From: JAATFS01 sp037145635
GTDB lineage: Bacteria > Pseudomonadota > Gammaproteobacteria > Xanthomonadales > Xanthomonadaceae
Direction of reading: 5' to 3'
NCBI GenBank assembly: GCA_037145635.1
Contig: JBBCXB010000001.1
Coordinates: 558,001 to 622,000, forward strand
DNA length: 64,000 bases
The position numbers and the translations under genes were made by a program. Below, one piece after another: positions 52,825 to 62,340 of the stretch (position 1 is the stretch's first letter; the number at the start of each line of letters is the position of its first letter). Below the pieces are notes generated by a model, which saw nothing but the letters and a program-made list of their open reading frames with translations, was not told where the DNA came from and made no database searches.

Positions 52825-54930
52825 ATGACCCTTCGCAAGCTCGCCCCCCTGTCCCTGGCGATGGCCGTCGCCGTGTCGCTGCCCGCGTACGCCAGGAGCG
52901 ACGCGCCTGCCGCCCGCGGGGACGCGGTCCGCACCGGGGCCACGCCTCGCGTGGACCTGTCCAGGCTCGATGCGCCGATCGTGGCCTTCGACGTCGCCGA
53001 TCTGGATGCCGGCACCGCCGCCTGCCAGGACCTCAACGGCTTCGTCAACGGCAACTGGCTGAAGGCCAACCCGGTGCCGTCCGACCGCACCAGCTGGGGC
53101 AGCTTCGAGGTGCTGGGCGAGCGCTCGCTGGCGATCCAGCACGAGCTGGTGAAGCAGGCGGCCGCCGGCCACCCCGCCGCCGGCTCGATCGAGGCCAAGA
53201 TCGCCGACCTGTGGCGCGCCGGCTCGGACGAGGCCGCGATCGATGCCGCCGGCATCGCCCCGCTGCAACCGCAGCTGCGGGCCATCGACGCGCTGGCCGA
53301 CGCGCCGGCGATCGCCGCCTGGCTGCGCGACAGCTATGCCCGCGGCCAGGGCTTCCTGTTCTCGTTCGGCGCCAACGCCGACTACAAGAACTCCGGGCAG
53401 GTGATCGCCTACGCCGGGCAAGGCGGCCTGGGGCTGCCCGAGAAGGGCTACTACAGCGATGCGTCGCAGGCGAAGATCCGCGAGGCCTACGTGGCCTACA
53501 TCGCCCGGCTGCTGACGCTGTCGGGCGTGGACGCCCCCCAGGCCGCGACGCAGGCGCAGGCGGTGATGGCGTTCGAGACGCGGCTGGCGCAGGCCTCGCT
53601 GTCGCGCATCGAGCTGCGCGAACCGGCCAAGCGCTACCACCCGGTCGACGTGGCGGCGGCCAACCAGGTCACCCCGCATTTCGACTGGCAGGCCTTCTTC
53701 GACACGCTCGAGGTCCCGGCCGGCCCGCGCTTCTCGCTGGGCCAGCCCGGCTTCTTCGGCGAGCTCGACAAGATGCTGGCCGACACCCCCGTCGCCACCT
53801 GGAAGGCCTACCTGCGCTTCCACAGCGTGGACGAGGCGGCGCCGTACCTGGCCAGGCCGATCGAGCAGGCGCACTTCGACTTCTACGCCAAGACCCTGCG
53901 CGGCCAGGCCGAGATGCTGCCGCGCTGGAAGCGCACGCTGGAGGCGGTCAACGACGCGATGGGCCAGGCGCTGGGGCAGCTCTACGTGCGGGCGGCGTTC
54001 CCCGCCGAGTCCAAGGCGGAGATGCAGCAGCTGGTGCAGAACCTTTCCGAGGCACTGAAGGCGCGGCTGGAGAAGCTGGACTGGATGGGCGAGGACACCC
54101 GCAAGCGCGCGCTGGAAAAGTGGGCCAGCTTCACGCCCAAGATCGGCTACCCGGACAAATGGCGCGACTGGAGTGGGCTGAAGACCGGCGGCGACAGCTT
54201 CCTGGGCAACATGCAGGCCGCGCAGGCGTTCAACTACCGCTACCTGCTCGACAAGATCGGCAAGCCGGTGGACCGCAGCGAGTGGGGCATGACCCCGCAG
54301 ACGGTCAATGCCTACTACAACGCCACCAAGAACGAGATCGTGTTCCCGGCGGCGATCCTGCAGCCGCCGTTCTTCGACGCCAAGGCCGACCCGGCGCTCA
54401 ACTACGGCGGCATCGGCGCGGTCATCGGCCACGAGATGATGCATGGCTACGACGACTCGGGCAGCCAGTTCGACGCGCGGGGCAATTTCGACAGCTGGTG
54501 GACCGAGCGCGACCGCGCGCTGTTCAACCGGCGCACCGACCAGCTGGTGGCGCAGTTCGACGGCTACGAGGCGGTGCCGGGCGTCAAGGTCAAGGGCCAG
54601 CTGACGCTGGGCGAGAACATCGGCGACCTCGGCGGCCTGACCGTGGCCTACGACGCGCTGCAGCGTGCGCTGCAGGCCGATCCGGCGGCCAACCGCCCGA
54701 TCGACGGCTACACCCAGGACCAGCGGTTCTTCATGAACTGGGCCACGGTATGGCGCCGCAACTTCACCGAGGGCGAACTGCGCGTGCGCCTGAACACCGA
54801 TCCGCACGCGCCGGCGAACTTCCGCGCCAACGGCGCGCCGTCGAACATGCCCGCATACGCGCAGGCGTTCCAGTGCAAGGCCGGCGACCCGATGGTGCGG
54901 CCGGACAAGGACCGCGTGGTGATCTGGTAG
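52825..54930 (+). CDS. M13 family (neprilysin-like) metallopeptidase
   Basis: Exported zinc oligopeptidase of 701 residues. Signal peptide TLRKLAPLSLAMAVAVSLPA and cleavage near YARS place it in the periplasm or outside. ACQDLNGFVNGNWLKANPVP is the M13 N-terminal motif; zinc ligands are HEMMH (residues 536-540) and Glu597 in LGENIGDLGGLTVAYDAL; NAYYNATKNEIVFPAAIL and the C-terminal substrate region (RFFMNWATVWRRN) are all intact. It cleaves short peptides; the natural substrate is unknown. Confidence 0.93.
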   Translation: MTLRKLAPLSLAMAVAVSLPAYARSDAPAARGDAVRTGATPRVDLSRLDAPIVAFDVADLDAGTAACQDLNGFVNGNWLKANPVPSDRTSWGSFEVLGERSLAIQHELVKQAAAGHPAAGSIEAKIADLWRAGSDEAAIDAAGIAPLQPQLRAIDALADAPAIAAWLRDSYARGQGFLFSFGANADYKNSGQVIAYAGQGGLGLPEKGYYSDASQAKIREAYVAYIARLLTLSGVDAPQAATQAQAVMAFETRLAQASLSRIELREPAKRYHPVDVAAANQVTPHFDWQAFFDTLEVPAGPRFSLGQPGFFGELDKMLADTPVATWKAYLRFHSVDEAAPYLARPIEQAHFDFYAKTLRGQAEMLPRWKRTLEAVNDAMGQALGQLYVRAAFPAESKAEMQQLVQNLSEALKARLEKLDWMGEDTRKRALEKWASFTPKIGYPDKWRDWSGLKTGGDSFLGNMQAAQAFNYRYLLDKIGKPVDRSEWGMTPQTVNAYYNATKNEIVFPAAILQPPFFDAKADPALNYGGIGAVIGHEMMHGYDDSGSQFDARGNFDSWWTERDRALFNRRTDQLVAQFDGYEAVPGVKVKGQLTLGENIGDLGGLTVAYDALQRALQADPAANRPIDGYTQDQRFFMNWATVWRRNFTEGELRVRLNTDPHAPANFRANGAPSNMPAYAQAFQCKAGDPMVRPDKDRVVIW

Positions 54931-55062
54931 CGGTCGCGCGCAGGCGGGCCGGGCCGGGCAGCGCCGGGTCCGGCCGGCCGCCGGGTGCCGGCCGGCGTCG
55001 TCGACGATCGGGCCTGCACACGTCGTTGTCTACACTCGACGCCCTTTTTCCCGAACGGTCCG

Positions 55063-56619
55063 ATGAAGAGAAACGTGCTGAAGTGGGGCGCGCTCGCGCT
55101 GCTGGCGTTCGGGCTGGCGTCGCTGGCCGCGCTGTACGGCTACGGGCGCTTCGCCACGCGGGTGCAGGGGCCGCCGAGCCACGCGTTGCCGCTGGCCGCG
55201 GATACCGCGATCGACCGGGCGGTGGCGCCGCTCACCGACGCGCATCCTGGCCAGAGCGGGGTGGTGGTGCTGTCGGACAATGTCGACGCGTTCGCGGTGC
55301 GGGCGCTGGCGGCGCGCGCGGCCGGGCGCAGCCTCGACCTGCAGTACTACATGTGGCATCCGGACTTCACCGGCAACCTGCTGTACACCGAGCTATTGCG
55401 CGCCGCCGACCGCGGCGTGCGGGTGCGGCTGCTGATCGATGACATGAACGTGCACGGCAGCACCTCGGTGCTGGCGTCGCTGGACCGCCATCCGCTGATC
55501 GAGGTGCGCCTGTTCAACCCCACGCGCGCGCGCGAGGGCACGGTGATGCGCGCGGTGGAGCTGCTGCTGCGCCTGGTCAGCGTCAACCGCCGCATGCACA
55601 ACAAGGCCTGGATCGCCGATGGCCGGCTGGCGGTGGTGGGCGGGCGCAACGTCGGCGACGAGTACTTCGACGCGGCGCGCGAGACCAACTTCATGGACAC
55701 CGACGCGGCGGTGGTGGGGCCGGCGGTGGCGCAGGCCTCGGGGATCTTCGACGCCTACTGGAACAGCCGCACGGCGGTCCCGCTGGCGGCGCTGGTGCAG
55801 GCCGCCCCGGATGCGCTGCAGAAGTTGCGTGCCCATCTCGACGCCGGGCAGGCGTCGGTGCGCGCGCATCCCTACGTCGAGCGCCTGCGGCAGTCGCCCA
55901 GCGTGCGCCACCTGATGGAGGGCGACCGCCCGCTGCACTGGACTGCGCAGGCGCGGATCGTGTCGGACCCGCCGGACAAGGCCGAGGGCGCGCCGCCGCG
56001 CGCCGACTGGATGACGCCGGTGCTGGTGGGCGAGATGGCGCACGCGCGGCGCGAGCTCAAGCTGATCTCGCCGTACTTCGTGCCCGGCGACGAGGGCCTG
56101 CGCTGGATCGGCGGCTTGCGCCGGCAGGGCGTGCGGGTGAGCGTCCTGACCAACTCGCTGGCCGCCAACGACGTGATCGCGGTGCACGGCGGCTACGCCG
56201 GCTACCGGGTGCCGCTGCTGCGCCAGGGCGTGGCGCTGTACGAACTCAAGCCCGACGGCGACCCCAGCGGCAGCCTGTTCGGTTCCAGCGGCGCCAGCCT
56301 GCACACCAAGGCGTTCGTGATCGACGACCAGGCCGGGTTCATCGGCTCGTTCAACCTCGATCCGCGTTCGATGAACCTCAACACCGAGATGGGCCTGCTG
56401 TTCCGCGACCGCGCGATCACCGCCGAGCTCGAGGCGCTTTACAACCGCAAGGTGTCGGCGGCCACCAGCTACCGGCTCGCACTGGACGACGGTGCGCTGC
56501 GCTGGCACGACGATGCGGCCCGGCCGCCGCACACCTGGACGCGCGAGCCCGACGCCACGCTGTGGCGGCGCGCGGCGGCGCGGGTGGTCGGCTGGCTGCC
56601 GGTGGAATCGCAGCTGTAG
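55063..56619 (+). CDS. Phospholipase D family protein (cardiolipin synthase-like)
   Basis: Protein of 518 residues with an N-terminal membrane helix (VLKWGALALLAFGLASLAAL) and two HKD motifs: RMHNKAWIADGRLAVVGGRN with His179 and SLHTKAFVIDDQAGFIGSFN with His414, the hallmark of the PLD superfamily. LDLQYYMWHPDFTG near residue 90 and the overall layout resemble ClsC-type cardiolipin synthases, which form cardiolipin from phosphatidyl lipids. A nuclease or other phosphodiesterase is possible but less likely given the anchor. Confidence 0.88.
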   Translation: MKRNVLKWGALALLAFGLASLAALYGYGRFATRVQGPPSHALPLAADTAIDRAVAPLTDAHPGQSGVVVLSDNVDAFAVRALAARAAGRSLDLQYYMWHPDFTGNLLYTELLRAADRGVRVRLLIDDMNVHGSTSVLASLDRHPLIEVRLFNPTRAREGTVMRAVELLLRLVSVNRRMHNKAWIADGRLAVVGGRNVGDEYFDAARETNFMDTDAAVVGPAVAQASGIFDAYWNSRTAVPLAALVQAAPDALQKLRAHLDAGQASVRAHPYVERLRQSPSVRHLMEGDRPLHWTAQARIVSDPPDKAEGAPPRADWMTPVLVGEMAHARRELKLISPYFVPGDEGLRWIGGLRRQGVRVSVLTNSLAANDVIAVHGGYAGYRVPLLRQGVALYELKPDGDPSGSLFGSSGASLHTKAFVIDDQAGFIGSFNLDPRSMNLNTEMGLLFRDRAITAELEALYNRKVSAATSYRLALDDGALRWHDDAARPPHTWTREPDATLWRRAAARVVGWLPVESQL

Positions 56620-56751
56620 CCGTTGCGGCGGCATGCGCCGCGGCGCCGGGCCAGGGCCAGGGGCGGTGACGCAGCGGAGGGCGTCGCTCTCCGCCGCCGG
56701 AGGCCGGCGCGCACGCGCTGGCGGACCGCGGCCGCGGCCTGCTCGGCCTGG

Positions 56752-57363
56752 CTAGGCGTCGGTCGCGCCCAGCGCGTCCGGCGCCAGCCGCTCGAACTCG
56801 GCGAACAGCTCCGGGTCGATCTTGCTGCCGCGCTCCAGGCGCAGCACCTGCATCGCCTCGGCGTGGTTCCTGACGCGGCCGTAGGGCCGCCGCGAGGTCA
56901 TCGCGTCGTAGCTGTCGGCGATGCGCAGGATGCGGGCCCCGAGCGGGATCTGCGCGGCGCGCAGGCCGTCCGGGTAGCCGGAGCCGTCGAAGGCCTCGTG
57001 GTGATGGCGGATCAGCCGCGCGATGCCGCCGGCATGGCGGTGCCGCGACGCCAGGAAGATCTGCTCGCCGCGCTCGGAATGGGTCTGCATCAGCCGGCGC
57101 TCGTCGGCGTCGAGCGGCCCGTTGCGCAGCAGGATGCGGTCGGGGATGCCGATCTTGCCGATGTCGTGGAAACGCGCGGCCAGCGCCAGCTGCGGCTGCT
57201 CGGCACGGCCCATGCCGCAACGCCGGCCCAGCGACTGGCAGATCAGCCCGACCCGGTTGCAGTGGCCGTCGGTGTAGGCGTCGCGGTGGCGCAGGGCGAC
57301 GGCCAGGGATTCGATCGAGCCCGCGAGGGGCGGCGGTACCGCAGGGGAAGACAGGTCGTTCAA
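56752..57363 (-). CDS. HD-GYP domain c-di-GMP phosphodiesterase
   Basis: Stand-alone HD-GYP domain of about 203 residues that should hydrolyse cyclic di-GMP. ESLAVALRHRDAYTDGHCNR, LALAARFHDIGKIGIPDRIL, RLMQTHSERGEQIF, RLIRHHHEAFDGSGYPDGLR and RILRIADSYDAMTSRRPYG show the full set of metal and substrate residues, including the GYP triplet. There is no receiver domain. No ATG fits; a TTG at 57363 is chosen because the longer TTG at 57456 would place coding sequence across a clear terminator of the cheB operon. Confidence 0.85.
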   Translation of the reverse strand: MNDLSSPAVPPPLAGSIESLAVALRHRDAYTDGHCNRVGLICQSLGRRCGMGRAEQPQLALAARFHDIGKIGIPDRILLRNGPLDADERRLMQTHSERGEQIFLASRHRHAGGIARLIRHHHEAFDGSGYPDGLRAAQIPLGARILRIADSYDAMTSRRPYGRVRNHAEAMQVLRLERGSKIDPELFAEFERLAPDALGATDA

Positions 57364-57382
57364 GAGGGAATCGGTAGCGGCG

Positions 57383-57411
57383 AAAAAATGCCCGCCGTGG
57401 GAGGCGGCGGG
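57383..57411 (-). terminator. Rho-independent terminator after cheB
   Basis: On the minus strand CCCGCCG (57411-57405) pairs with CGGCGGG (57397-57391) around a seven-base loop, followed by CATTTTTT. It lies about 100 bases after the cheB stop and ends the chemotaxis operon. Confidence 0.75.
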
Positions 57412-57507
57412 TCTTGCGGGGCAGGGGACGCTAGCAGCCGCCCCCGGCGATGGCAATGCGATCGAACAGGGCGGACCGCACGCAGGCGTGCTCGGCTCGG
57501 GCGCGCG

Positions 57508-58581
57508 CTAGGCCAGTTGCTGCACGATCTCGCGTGCCATCGCCCCCAGCGGCAGCACGCGGTCGGCACCGCCGCGCTTGATCGCCTCCTTCGGCATGCC
57601 GAACACCACGCTGGTCTGTTCGTCCTGCGCCACGGTGCGGGCACCGGCCTGGCGCATCTCCAGCAGGCCGGTGGCGCCGTCGTCGCCCATGCCGGTCATG
57701 ATGATGCCCAGGGCGTTGCCGCCGGCCGCGCGTGCGGCCGAGCGGAACAGCACGTCCACCGAGGGCCGGTGGCGGTTCACCGGCGGGCCCTCCAGCACCT
57801 CGACGAAGTACTGCGCGCCGCTGCGGCGCAGCAGCATGTGTTTGCCGCCGGGCGCGATCAACGCCCGCCCGGGCACCACACGGTCGTTGTTGGCCGCCTC
57901 CTTGACCGTGATCTGGCACAGCCGGTCCAGGCGGGTGGCGAAGGCGGCGGTGAACTTCTCCGGCATGTGCTGGACGATGACGATGCCCGGGCAGACGCGC
58001 GGCAGCGCGGTCAGCACCTCCTCCAGCGCCTGGGTGCCGCCGGTGGACGTGCCGATGGCGACCACGCGCTCGGTGGTCTGCGCCAGTGCGCGGCCCTGCT
58101 GCGCCGGCAGGATCACGTCGGCGTTGTGCTTGGCCTCGGTCGCCGGCGGCGTGCTGGCGCGTGCGGCCAGGCGCTTGACGTTGGCGCGCGCGGCGCTGCG
58201 CACGGTATTGACCAGCTCGTCGGCCGACTCGGTGAGGAACTGCTTCAGGCCCAGCTTGGGCTTTGTCACCACCGACACCGCGCCGGCCGCCAGCGCGTCC
58301 ATGGTGACGCGCGCGCCCTGCTCGGTCAGGGTGGAGCAGATCACCACCGGCGTGGGCCGCTCGCTCATGATCTTGCGCAGGAAGGTGATCCCGTCCATGC
58401 GCGGCATCTCCACGTCCAGCACGATCACGTCCGGCCACTGCTGGCGCATCTTCTCCATCGCCAGCAGCGGGTCGGCCGCGGCCGCGATCACCTCGATGCC
58501 GGGCGCGTCGTTGAGCACGCCCACCAGCACCTGGCGCACCACCGCCGAGTCGTCCACCACCATCGCCTTGATCGTATTCAT
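57508..58581 (-). CDS. cheB: Chemotaxis response regulator protein-glutamate methylesterase
   Basis: CheB demethylates and deamidates chemoreceptors; 357 residues. The receiver domain has AMVVDDSAVVRQVLVG, phospho-acceptor Asp56 in VIVLDVEMPRMDGITF and TKPKLG. The esterase triad is Ser179 in VAIGTSTGGTQAL, His205 in VIVQHMPEKF and Asp301 in IIMTGMGDDGATG. It is 31 bases after cheR; CheA is not in the window, so the phosphodonor is elsewhere. Confidence 0.96.
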   Translation of the reverse strand: MNTIKAMVVDDSAVVRQVLVGVLNDAPGIEVIAAAADPLLAMEKMRQQWPDVIVLDVEMPRMDGITFLRKIMSERPTPVVICSTLTEQGARVTMDALAAGAVSVVTKPKLGLKQFLTESADELVNTVRSAARANVKRLAARASTPPATEAKHNADVILPAQQGRALAQTTERVVAIGTSTGGTQALEEVLTALPRVCPGIVIVQHMPEKFTAAFATRLDRLCQITVKEAANNDRVVPGRALIAPGGKHMLLRRSGAQYFVEVLEGPPVNRHRPSVDVLFRSAARAAGGNALGIIMTGMGDDGATGLLEMRQAGARTVAQDEQTSVVFGMPKEAIKRGGADRVLPLGAMAREIVQQLA

Positions 58582-58612
58582 TCCGTTCCTTGTGGAGGCC
58601 GCGGCCGTGGGC

Positions 58613-59425
58613 TCACGGCTTGCGGAAGACCGACGGCGCGACCTGGATCAGGCCGGTGGCGAGGTCGTTCAGGCTTTCCGAGTGCCCGATGCAGAAGTGC
58701 CCGCCCGGCTTGAGGTTGGCGATCACCCGCGCCACCACCTCGCGCTTGGTCTGGCCGTTGAAGTAGATCATCACGTTGCGCAGGAAGATCACGTCGAACA
58801 TGCCCAGCGCCGGCAGCGTGGTGTTGAGGTTGGCATGCATGAAGCGCACCCGGTCGCGCAGCCGGCGTTCCACCAGCAGGCTGCCCTCGTACTCGCCCTG
58901 GCCCTTGAGGCAGTAGCGCTTGAGGTAGTCCGGCGGGATCTGGTCGATGCGCTGCAGCGGGTAGTGGCCGGTGCGCGCCTTCTCCAGCACGCGGGTGCTG
59001 ATGTCGGTGGCGACCACCTCGTACGCGCGCCCTTCCAGGCAGGCGTCGAGCACCATCGCCATGCTGTAGGCCTCCTCGCCGCTGGAGCTGGCCGCGCTCC
59101 AGCAACGCATCGGCTGCGGCCCGCGGTGCGCGCCGGCGAGGCGGCGCAGCAGCTCGAAGTGCTTGGGCTCGCGGAAGAAATAGGTCTCGTTGGTGGTCAG
59201 CAGGTCGATCGCGGTCTGGATCTCGTTGCGGTCCTGGCGGCTTTCCAGCAGCTGCAGGTACTGGCTGTAGCTGGTGAGCTGGTGCGCCTTCAGCCGCTTG
59301 CCCAAACGTCCGCACAGCATCGCCTTCTTGGCCGGCGAGATGGTGATGCCGGCCGCGTCGTAGATGAAGCGCTGGAACTTGCCGAATTCCAGCTCGGAGA
59401 TGGGGATGGTGGCGGTGACGTTCAT
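58613..59425 (-). CDS. cheR: Chemotaxis protein methyltransferase
   Basis: CheR adds methyl groups from SAM to receptor glutamates; 270 residues. The N-terminal helix bundle (FQRFIYDAAGITISPAKKAM, ETYFFREPKHFELLRRLAGA) is followed by the SAM-binding CWSAASSSGEEAYSMAMVLD and VIFLRNVMIYFNGQTKREVV. It lies 31 bases after cheW and 31 before cheB. The chemoreceptors upstream end in aromatic-x-x-aromatic tails, which in other bacteria bind CheR. Confidence 0.95.
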   Translation of the reverse strand: MNVTATIPISELEFGKFQRFIYDAAGITISPAKKAMLCGRLGKRLKAHQLTSYSQYLQLLESRQDRNEIQTAIDLLTTNETYFFREPKHFELLRRLAGAHRGPQPMRCWSAASSSGEEAYSMAMVLDACLEGRAYEVVATDISTRVLEKARTGHYPLQRIDQIPPDYLKRYCLKGQGEYEGSLLVERRLRDRVRFMHANLNTTLPALGMFDVIFLRNVMIYFNGQTKREVVARVIANLKPGGHFCIGHSESLNDLATGLIQVAPSVFRKP

Positions 59426-59456
59426 GGGGTCTGCCTTGACAAGGGGAGGGAGGGAC

Positions 59457-59981
59457 TCAGGCGGCGAGCCCGACGGTGGCCGCGGCCGACACGTCGTGCA
59501 GGTCCAGCGCGGTGTCGGTATCGAGCAGGATGACGAAGCGGTCGTCGATCCGGCCCATGCCGCGGATGAAGTCGCGGCGCAGGCCGGCGCCGAAGCCGGG
59601 CGGCGGGGCGATGTCGGCCGCGGCGATCTCGCGCACCTCGCTCACCGCGTCCACCAGCAGGCCCAGCACCTGCTGCCCGCCGCCGTGCGCCACCTCCAGG
59701 ATGACGATGCACGAGCGCCGGGTCACCGCGCGGGCCGGTCGCCCGAAGCGCTGCGCCAGGTCCACCACCGGCACCACCGCGCCGCGCAGGTTGATCACCC
59801 CGCGCAGCGCCGGCGGCATCAGCGGCACGTCGGTGGGGTCGCGGTACTCGATGATTTCCCGGATCGTGCGGATGCCGACCCCGAACAGCTCGCGGTCGAG
59901 CTGGAAGGTGAGGAACGGCTCGGGCGCGGTCTCCGCTGGCGCGGAACCGGCGGCAGGGGCGGCGGGGGCGGTGGCGTGCAT
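59457..59981 (-). CDS. cheW: CheW chemotaxis coupling protein
   Basis: Adaptor of 174 residues that links chemoreceptors to CheA. FLTFQLDRELFGVGIRTIRE, VPLMPPALRGVINLRGAVVP, VVDLAQRFGRPA and LGLLVDAVSEVREIAAADI are the CheW fold. A short Ala/Pro-rich N-terminal extension precedes it. Start ATG 59981. It is preceded by two chemoreceptor genes and followed by cheR, all with gaps of about 32 bases, so it is one operon. Confidence 0.94.
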   Translation of the reverse strand: MHATAPAAPAAGSAPAETAPEPFLTFQLDRELFGVGIRTIREIIEYRDPTDVPLMPPALRGVINLRGAVVPVVDLAQRFGRPARAVTRRSCIVILEVAHGGGQQVLGLLVDAVSEVREIAAADIAPPPGFGAGLRRDFIRGMGRIDDRFVILLDTDTALDLHDVSAAATVGLAA

Positions 59982-60013
59982 GTCCGGTCTCGTGGGGAAG
60001 GGGCAGCGCGGGC

Positions 60014-62266
60014 TCAGAAGCGACCGAAGTCGCTCTCGTCCGGCGCCTCGACCAGGGCCAGCCCGGCGCGCGCGCCGGCGGCCCGGGCGCGGGCGGGGCT
60101 GGCGCCGCGTGCGGCCGGCTTGCGCAACGGCACCGCCGTCGGGGCAATCTTGAAGAACGCCATCAGCTGCTGCAGCTGCTCGGCCTGGCCGCTCATCTCC
60201 TCGGCGGTGGCGGCCAGTTCCTCCGAGTTGGCCGCGGCCTGCTGGGTGGTCTGGCTGAGCTGGCCGACCGCCGAATTGATCTGGCTGACGCCGGCGCTCT
60301 GTTCCTCGGAGGCGGCGGTGATCTCCTGCACCAGGTCGGAGGTGCGGCGGATCGACGGCACCATCTCGCCGAGCAGGCGGCCGGCGTTCTCGGCCAGTTC
60401 CACGCTGGAGCTGGCGACCTCGCCGATCTCCTGGGCGGCCACCTGGCTGCGTTCGGCCAGCTTGCGCACCTCGGCGGCGACCACTGCGAAGCCCTTGCCG
60501 TGCTCGCCGGCACGGGCGGCCTCGATCGCCGCGTTCAGCGCCAGCAGGTTGGTCTGGTAGGCGATGTCGTCGATGATGCCGATCTTCTGCGCGATCTGCT
60601 TCATCGCCGCCACCGTCGAGCGCACCGCCTCGCCGCCCTCGGCGGCTTCCTGCGCGGCCTTGCCGGCCATGCCGTCGGTGACCTTGGCGTTCTCGGTGTT
60701 CTGCGCGATCGAGGCGGTCATCTGCTCCAGCGAGGCGCTGGTTTCCTCGACCCCGGCGGCCTGCTCGCTGGCGGCCTGCGACAGCGACTGCGCGGTGGCG
60801 CTGACCTGCTCGGACGCGCTGGTCAGCGCGTCGGCGTTGACGTTGACCTCCGACACCACCAACGCCAGCCGCGCGACGGTGTTGTTGATGCTGTCGCACA
60901 GGGCCTTGAGCTGGCCTTCGTAGCGGGTGTCGGCGGTACGGGTGAGGTCGCCTTCCTCGACCGCGCGCAGCACCTGGCAGGCTTCGTCCAGCGGCGCGAT
61001 GACCGCGTCGAGCGTGCGGTTGACGCCTTCCACGATGCGGCGGAAGTCGCCCTGGTGCAGGCTGGCGTCGGCACGCACGCTCAGCTGGCCGGCGCTGGCC
61101 GAGGCTACCAGCAGGTCGGTGTCGCGGATCAGCGCCTTGAGGTTGGCGCGCACCTGCTCGACGATCTCGTTGATGAAGGCCTTCTTGCCGGGGAACGCCG
61201 GCAGCGGCGCCTCGAAGTTGCCGCGGCCGAACTCGCCGACCACGCCCAGGGCCTGCTTCTTGACCGTGATGTGGCCGACGACCATGCGGTTGATGCCCTC
61301 GGCCATGCTGCGGAAATCGCCTTCGAAGGCCGCGCTGTCGATCATCACGTCGATGTCGCCGGCGTCGTGCTCGGCCGACATGTGGTTCATCTGCGCGATC
61401 AGGCCCAGCAGGTTGCTGCGGACCTGCTCGACGATGGTGTTGATGAAGGCCTTCTTGCCGGGGAACGCCTCCAGCGGCGCCTGGAAGTTACCGCGGCCGA
61501 ACTCGGCCACCACCGCCATCGCCTTCTTCTTGACCGCGATGTGGCCGGCGACCATGCGGTTGATGCCCTCGGCCATGGAGCGGAAGTCGCCATCGAAGTG
61601 CTGCGGGTCGATCGCCACGTCGATGTCGCCGGCGTCGTGCTCGGCCGACATGTGGTTCATCTCGTCGATCAGCCCGACCAGGTTGCGGCGCACCTGCTCG
61701 ACGGTGTTGTTGATGATCGCCTTCTTGCCCGGGAACGCCTCCAGCGGCGCCTGGAAGTTGCCGCGGCCGAACTCGGCCACGCAGGCCATCGCCTTGCGGT
61801 TGTCGTCGATGTGGTTGGCGACCATGCGGTTGATGCCCTCGGCCATGTCGCGGAACTCGCCGTGCACGCTGGCGGTGTCGAGCGTCACGTCGATGTCGCC
61901 GGCGTCGTGCGCCTGCGAGATGCGGTTGAGTTCGGTGTTGACGTGGCGCACGCCGCCCTGCACCTGGCGCAGCGCCAGCAGTACCTCGCAGGCCTGCTCG
62001 TTGCCGACCCGCGGCAGCACCACCTCGAAGTCGCCGCGCGCGAAGTCGTGCAGGGTGGTGGTGGCGATGCGGATCGAACGGGTGGCCACGTACACCGCCC
62101 AGGCGATCAGCCCCGCCGACACCGCACCGGCCGCCAGCGCCAGGGCCAGTTGCGCGCCGGGCGCGAGCGACAGCGCGTAACCCGCGACGGAGGAGAGCAG
62201 CGGCAGCGCAACCGCGACCGCGGCGGCGGTCCACAGTTTGAAGGCGATCGTGGTCTTGCGTGACAT
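60014..62266 (-). CDS. Methyl-accepting chemotaxis protein with three 90-residue poly-HAMP repeats
   Basis: Receptor of 750 residues. Two closely spaced hydrophobic helices occupy about residues 12-62 with hardly any periplasmic loop, so it may sense within the membrane or cytoplasm. Three consecutive repeats of exactly 90 residues start at His120, His210 and His300 (each HDAGDIDV, then GDFRSMAEGINRMV and FGRGNFQAPL-like, then a FPGKKAFIN and EQVRANL segment), read as stacked HAMP-type units. The signalling hairpin has IDDIAYQTNLLALNAAIEAA. The tail ends ESDFGRF, an aromatic-x-x-aromatic motif. Confidence 0.93.
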   Translation of the reverse strand: MSRKTTIAFKLWTAAAVAVALPLLSSVAGYALSLAPGAQLALALAAGAVSAGLIAWAVYVATRSIRIATTTLHDFARGDFEVVLPRVGNEQACEVLLALRQVQGGVRHVNTELNRISQAHDAGDIDVTLDTASVHGEFRDMAEGINRMVANHIDDNRKAMACVAEFGRGNFQAPLEAFPGKKAIINNTVEQVRRNLVGLIDEMNHMSAEHDAGDIDVAIDPQHFDGDFRSMAEGINRMVAGHIAVKKKAMAVVAEFGRGNFQAPLEAFPGKKAFINTIVEQVRSNLLGLIAQMNHMSAEHDAGDIDVMIDSAAFEGDFRSMAEGINRMVVGHITVKKQALGVVGEFGRGNFEAPLPAFPGKKAFINEIVEQVRANLKALIRDTDLLVASASAGQLSVRADASLHQGDFRRIVEGVNRTLDAVIAPLDEACQVLRAVEEGDLTRTADTRYEGQLKALCDSINNTVARLALVVSEVNVNADALTSASEQVSATAQSLSQAASEQAAGVEETSASLEQMTASIAQNTENAKVTDGMAGKAAQEAAEGGEAVRSTVAAMKQIAQKIGIIDDIAYQTNLLALNAAIEAARAGEHGKGFAVVAAEVRKLAERSQVAAQEIGEVASSSVELAENAGRLLGEMVPSIRRTSDLVQEITAASEEQSAGVSQINSAVGQLSQTTQQAAANSEELAATAEEMSGQAEQLQQLMAFFKIAPTAVPLRKPAARGASPARARAAGARAGLALVEAPDESDFGRF

Positions 62267-62340
62267 GGAAGGTTCCTGGAGGTAGGGAGCGTCGACGGGC
62301 GGGACGCCGGACCCGTGGCGGTCCGGCACTTCAGGACAGG

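Noticed and set aside
51628..54807. Open frame of 1059 codons on the minus strand opposite gpmA and the M13 gene
   Set aside because: Low-complexity composition and crosses intergenic repeats; shadow of the plus-strand genes.
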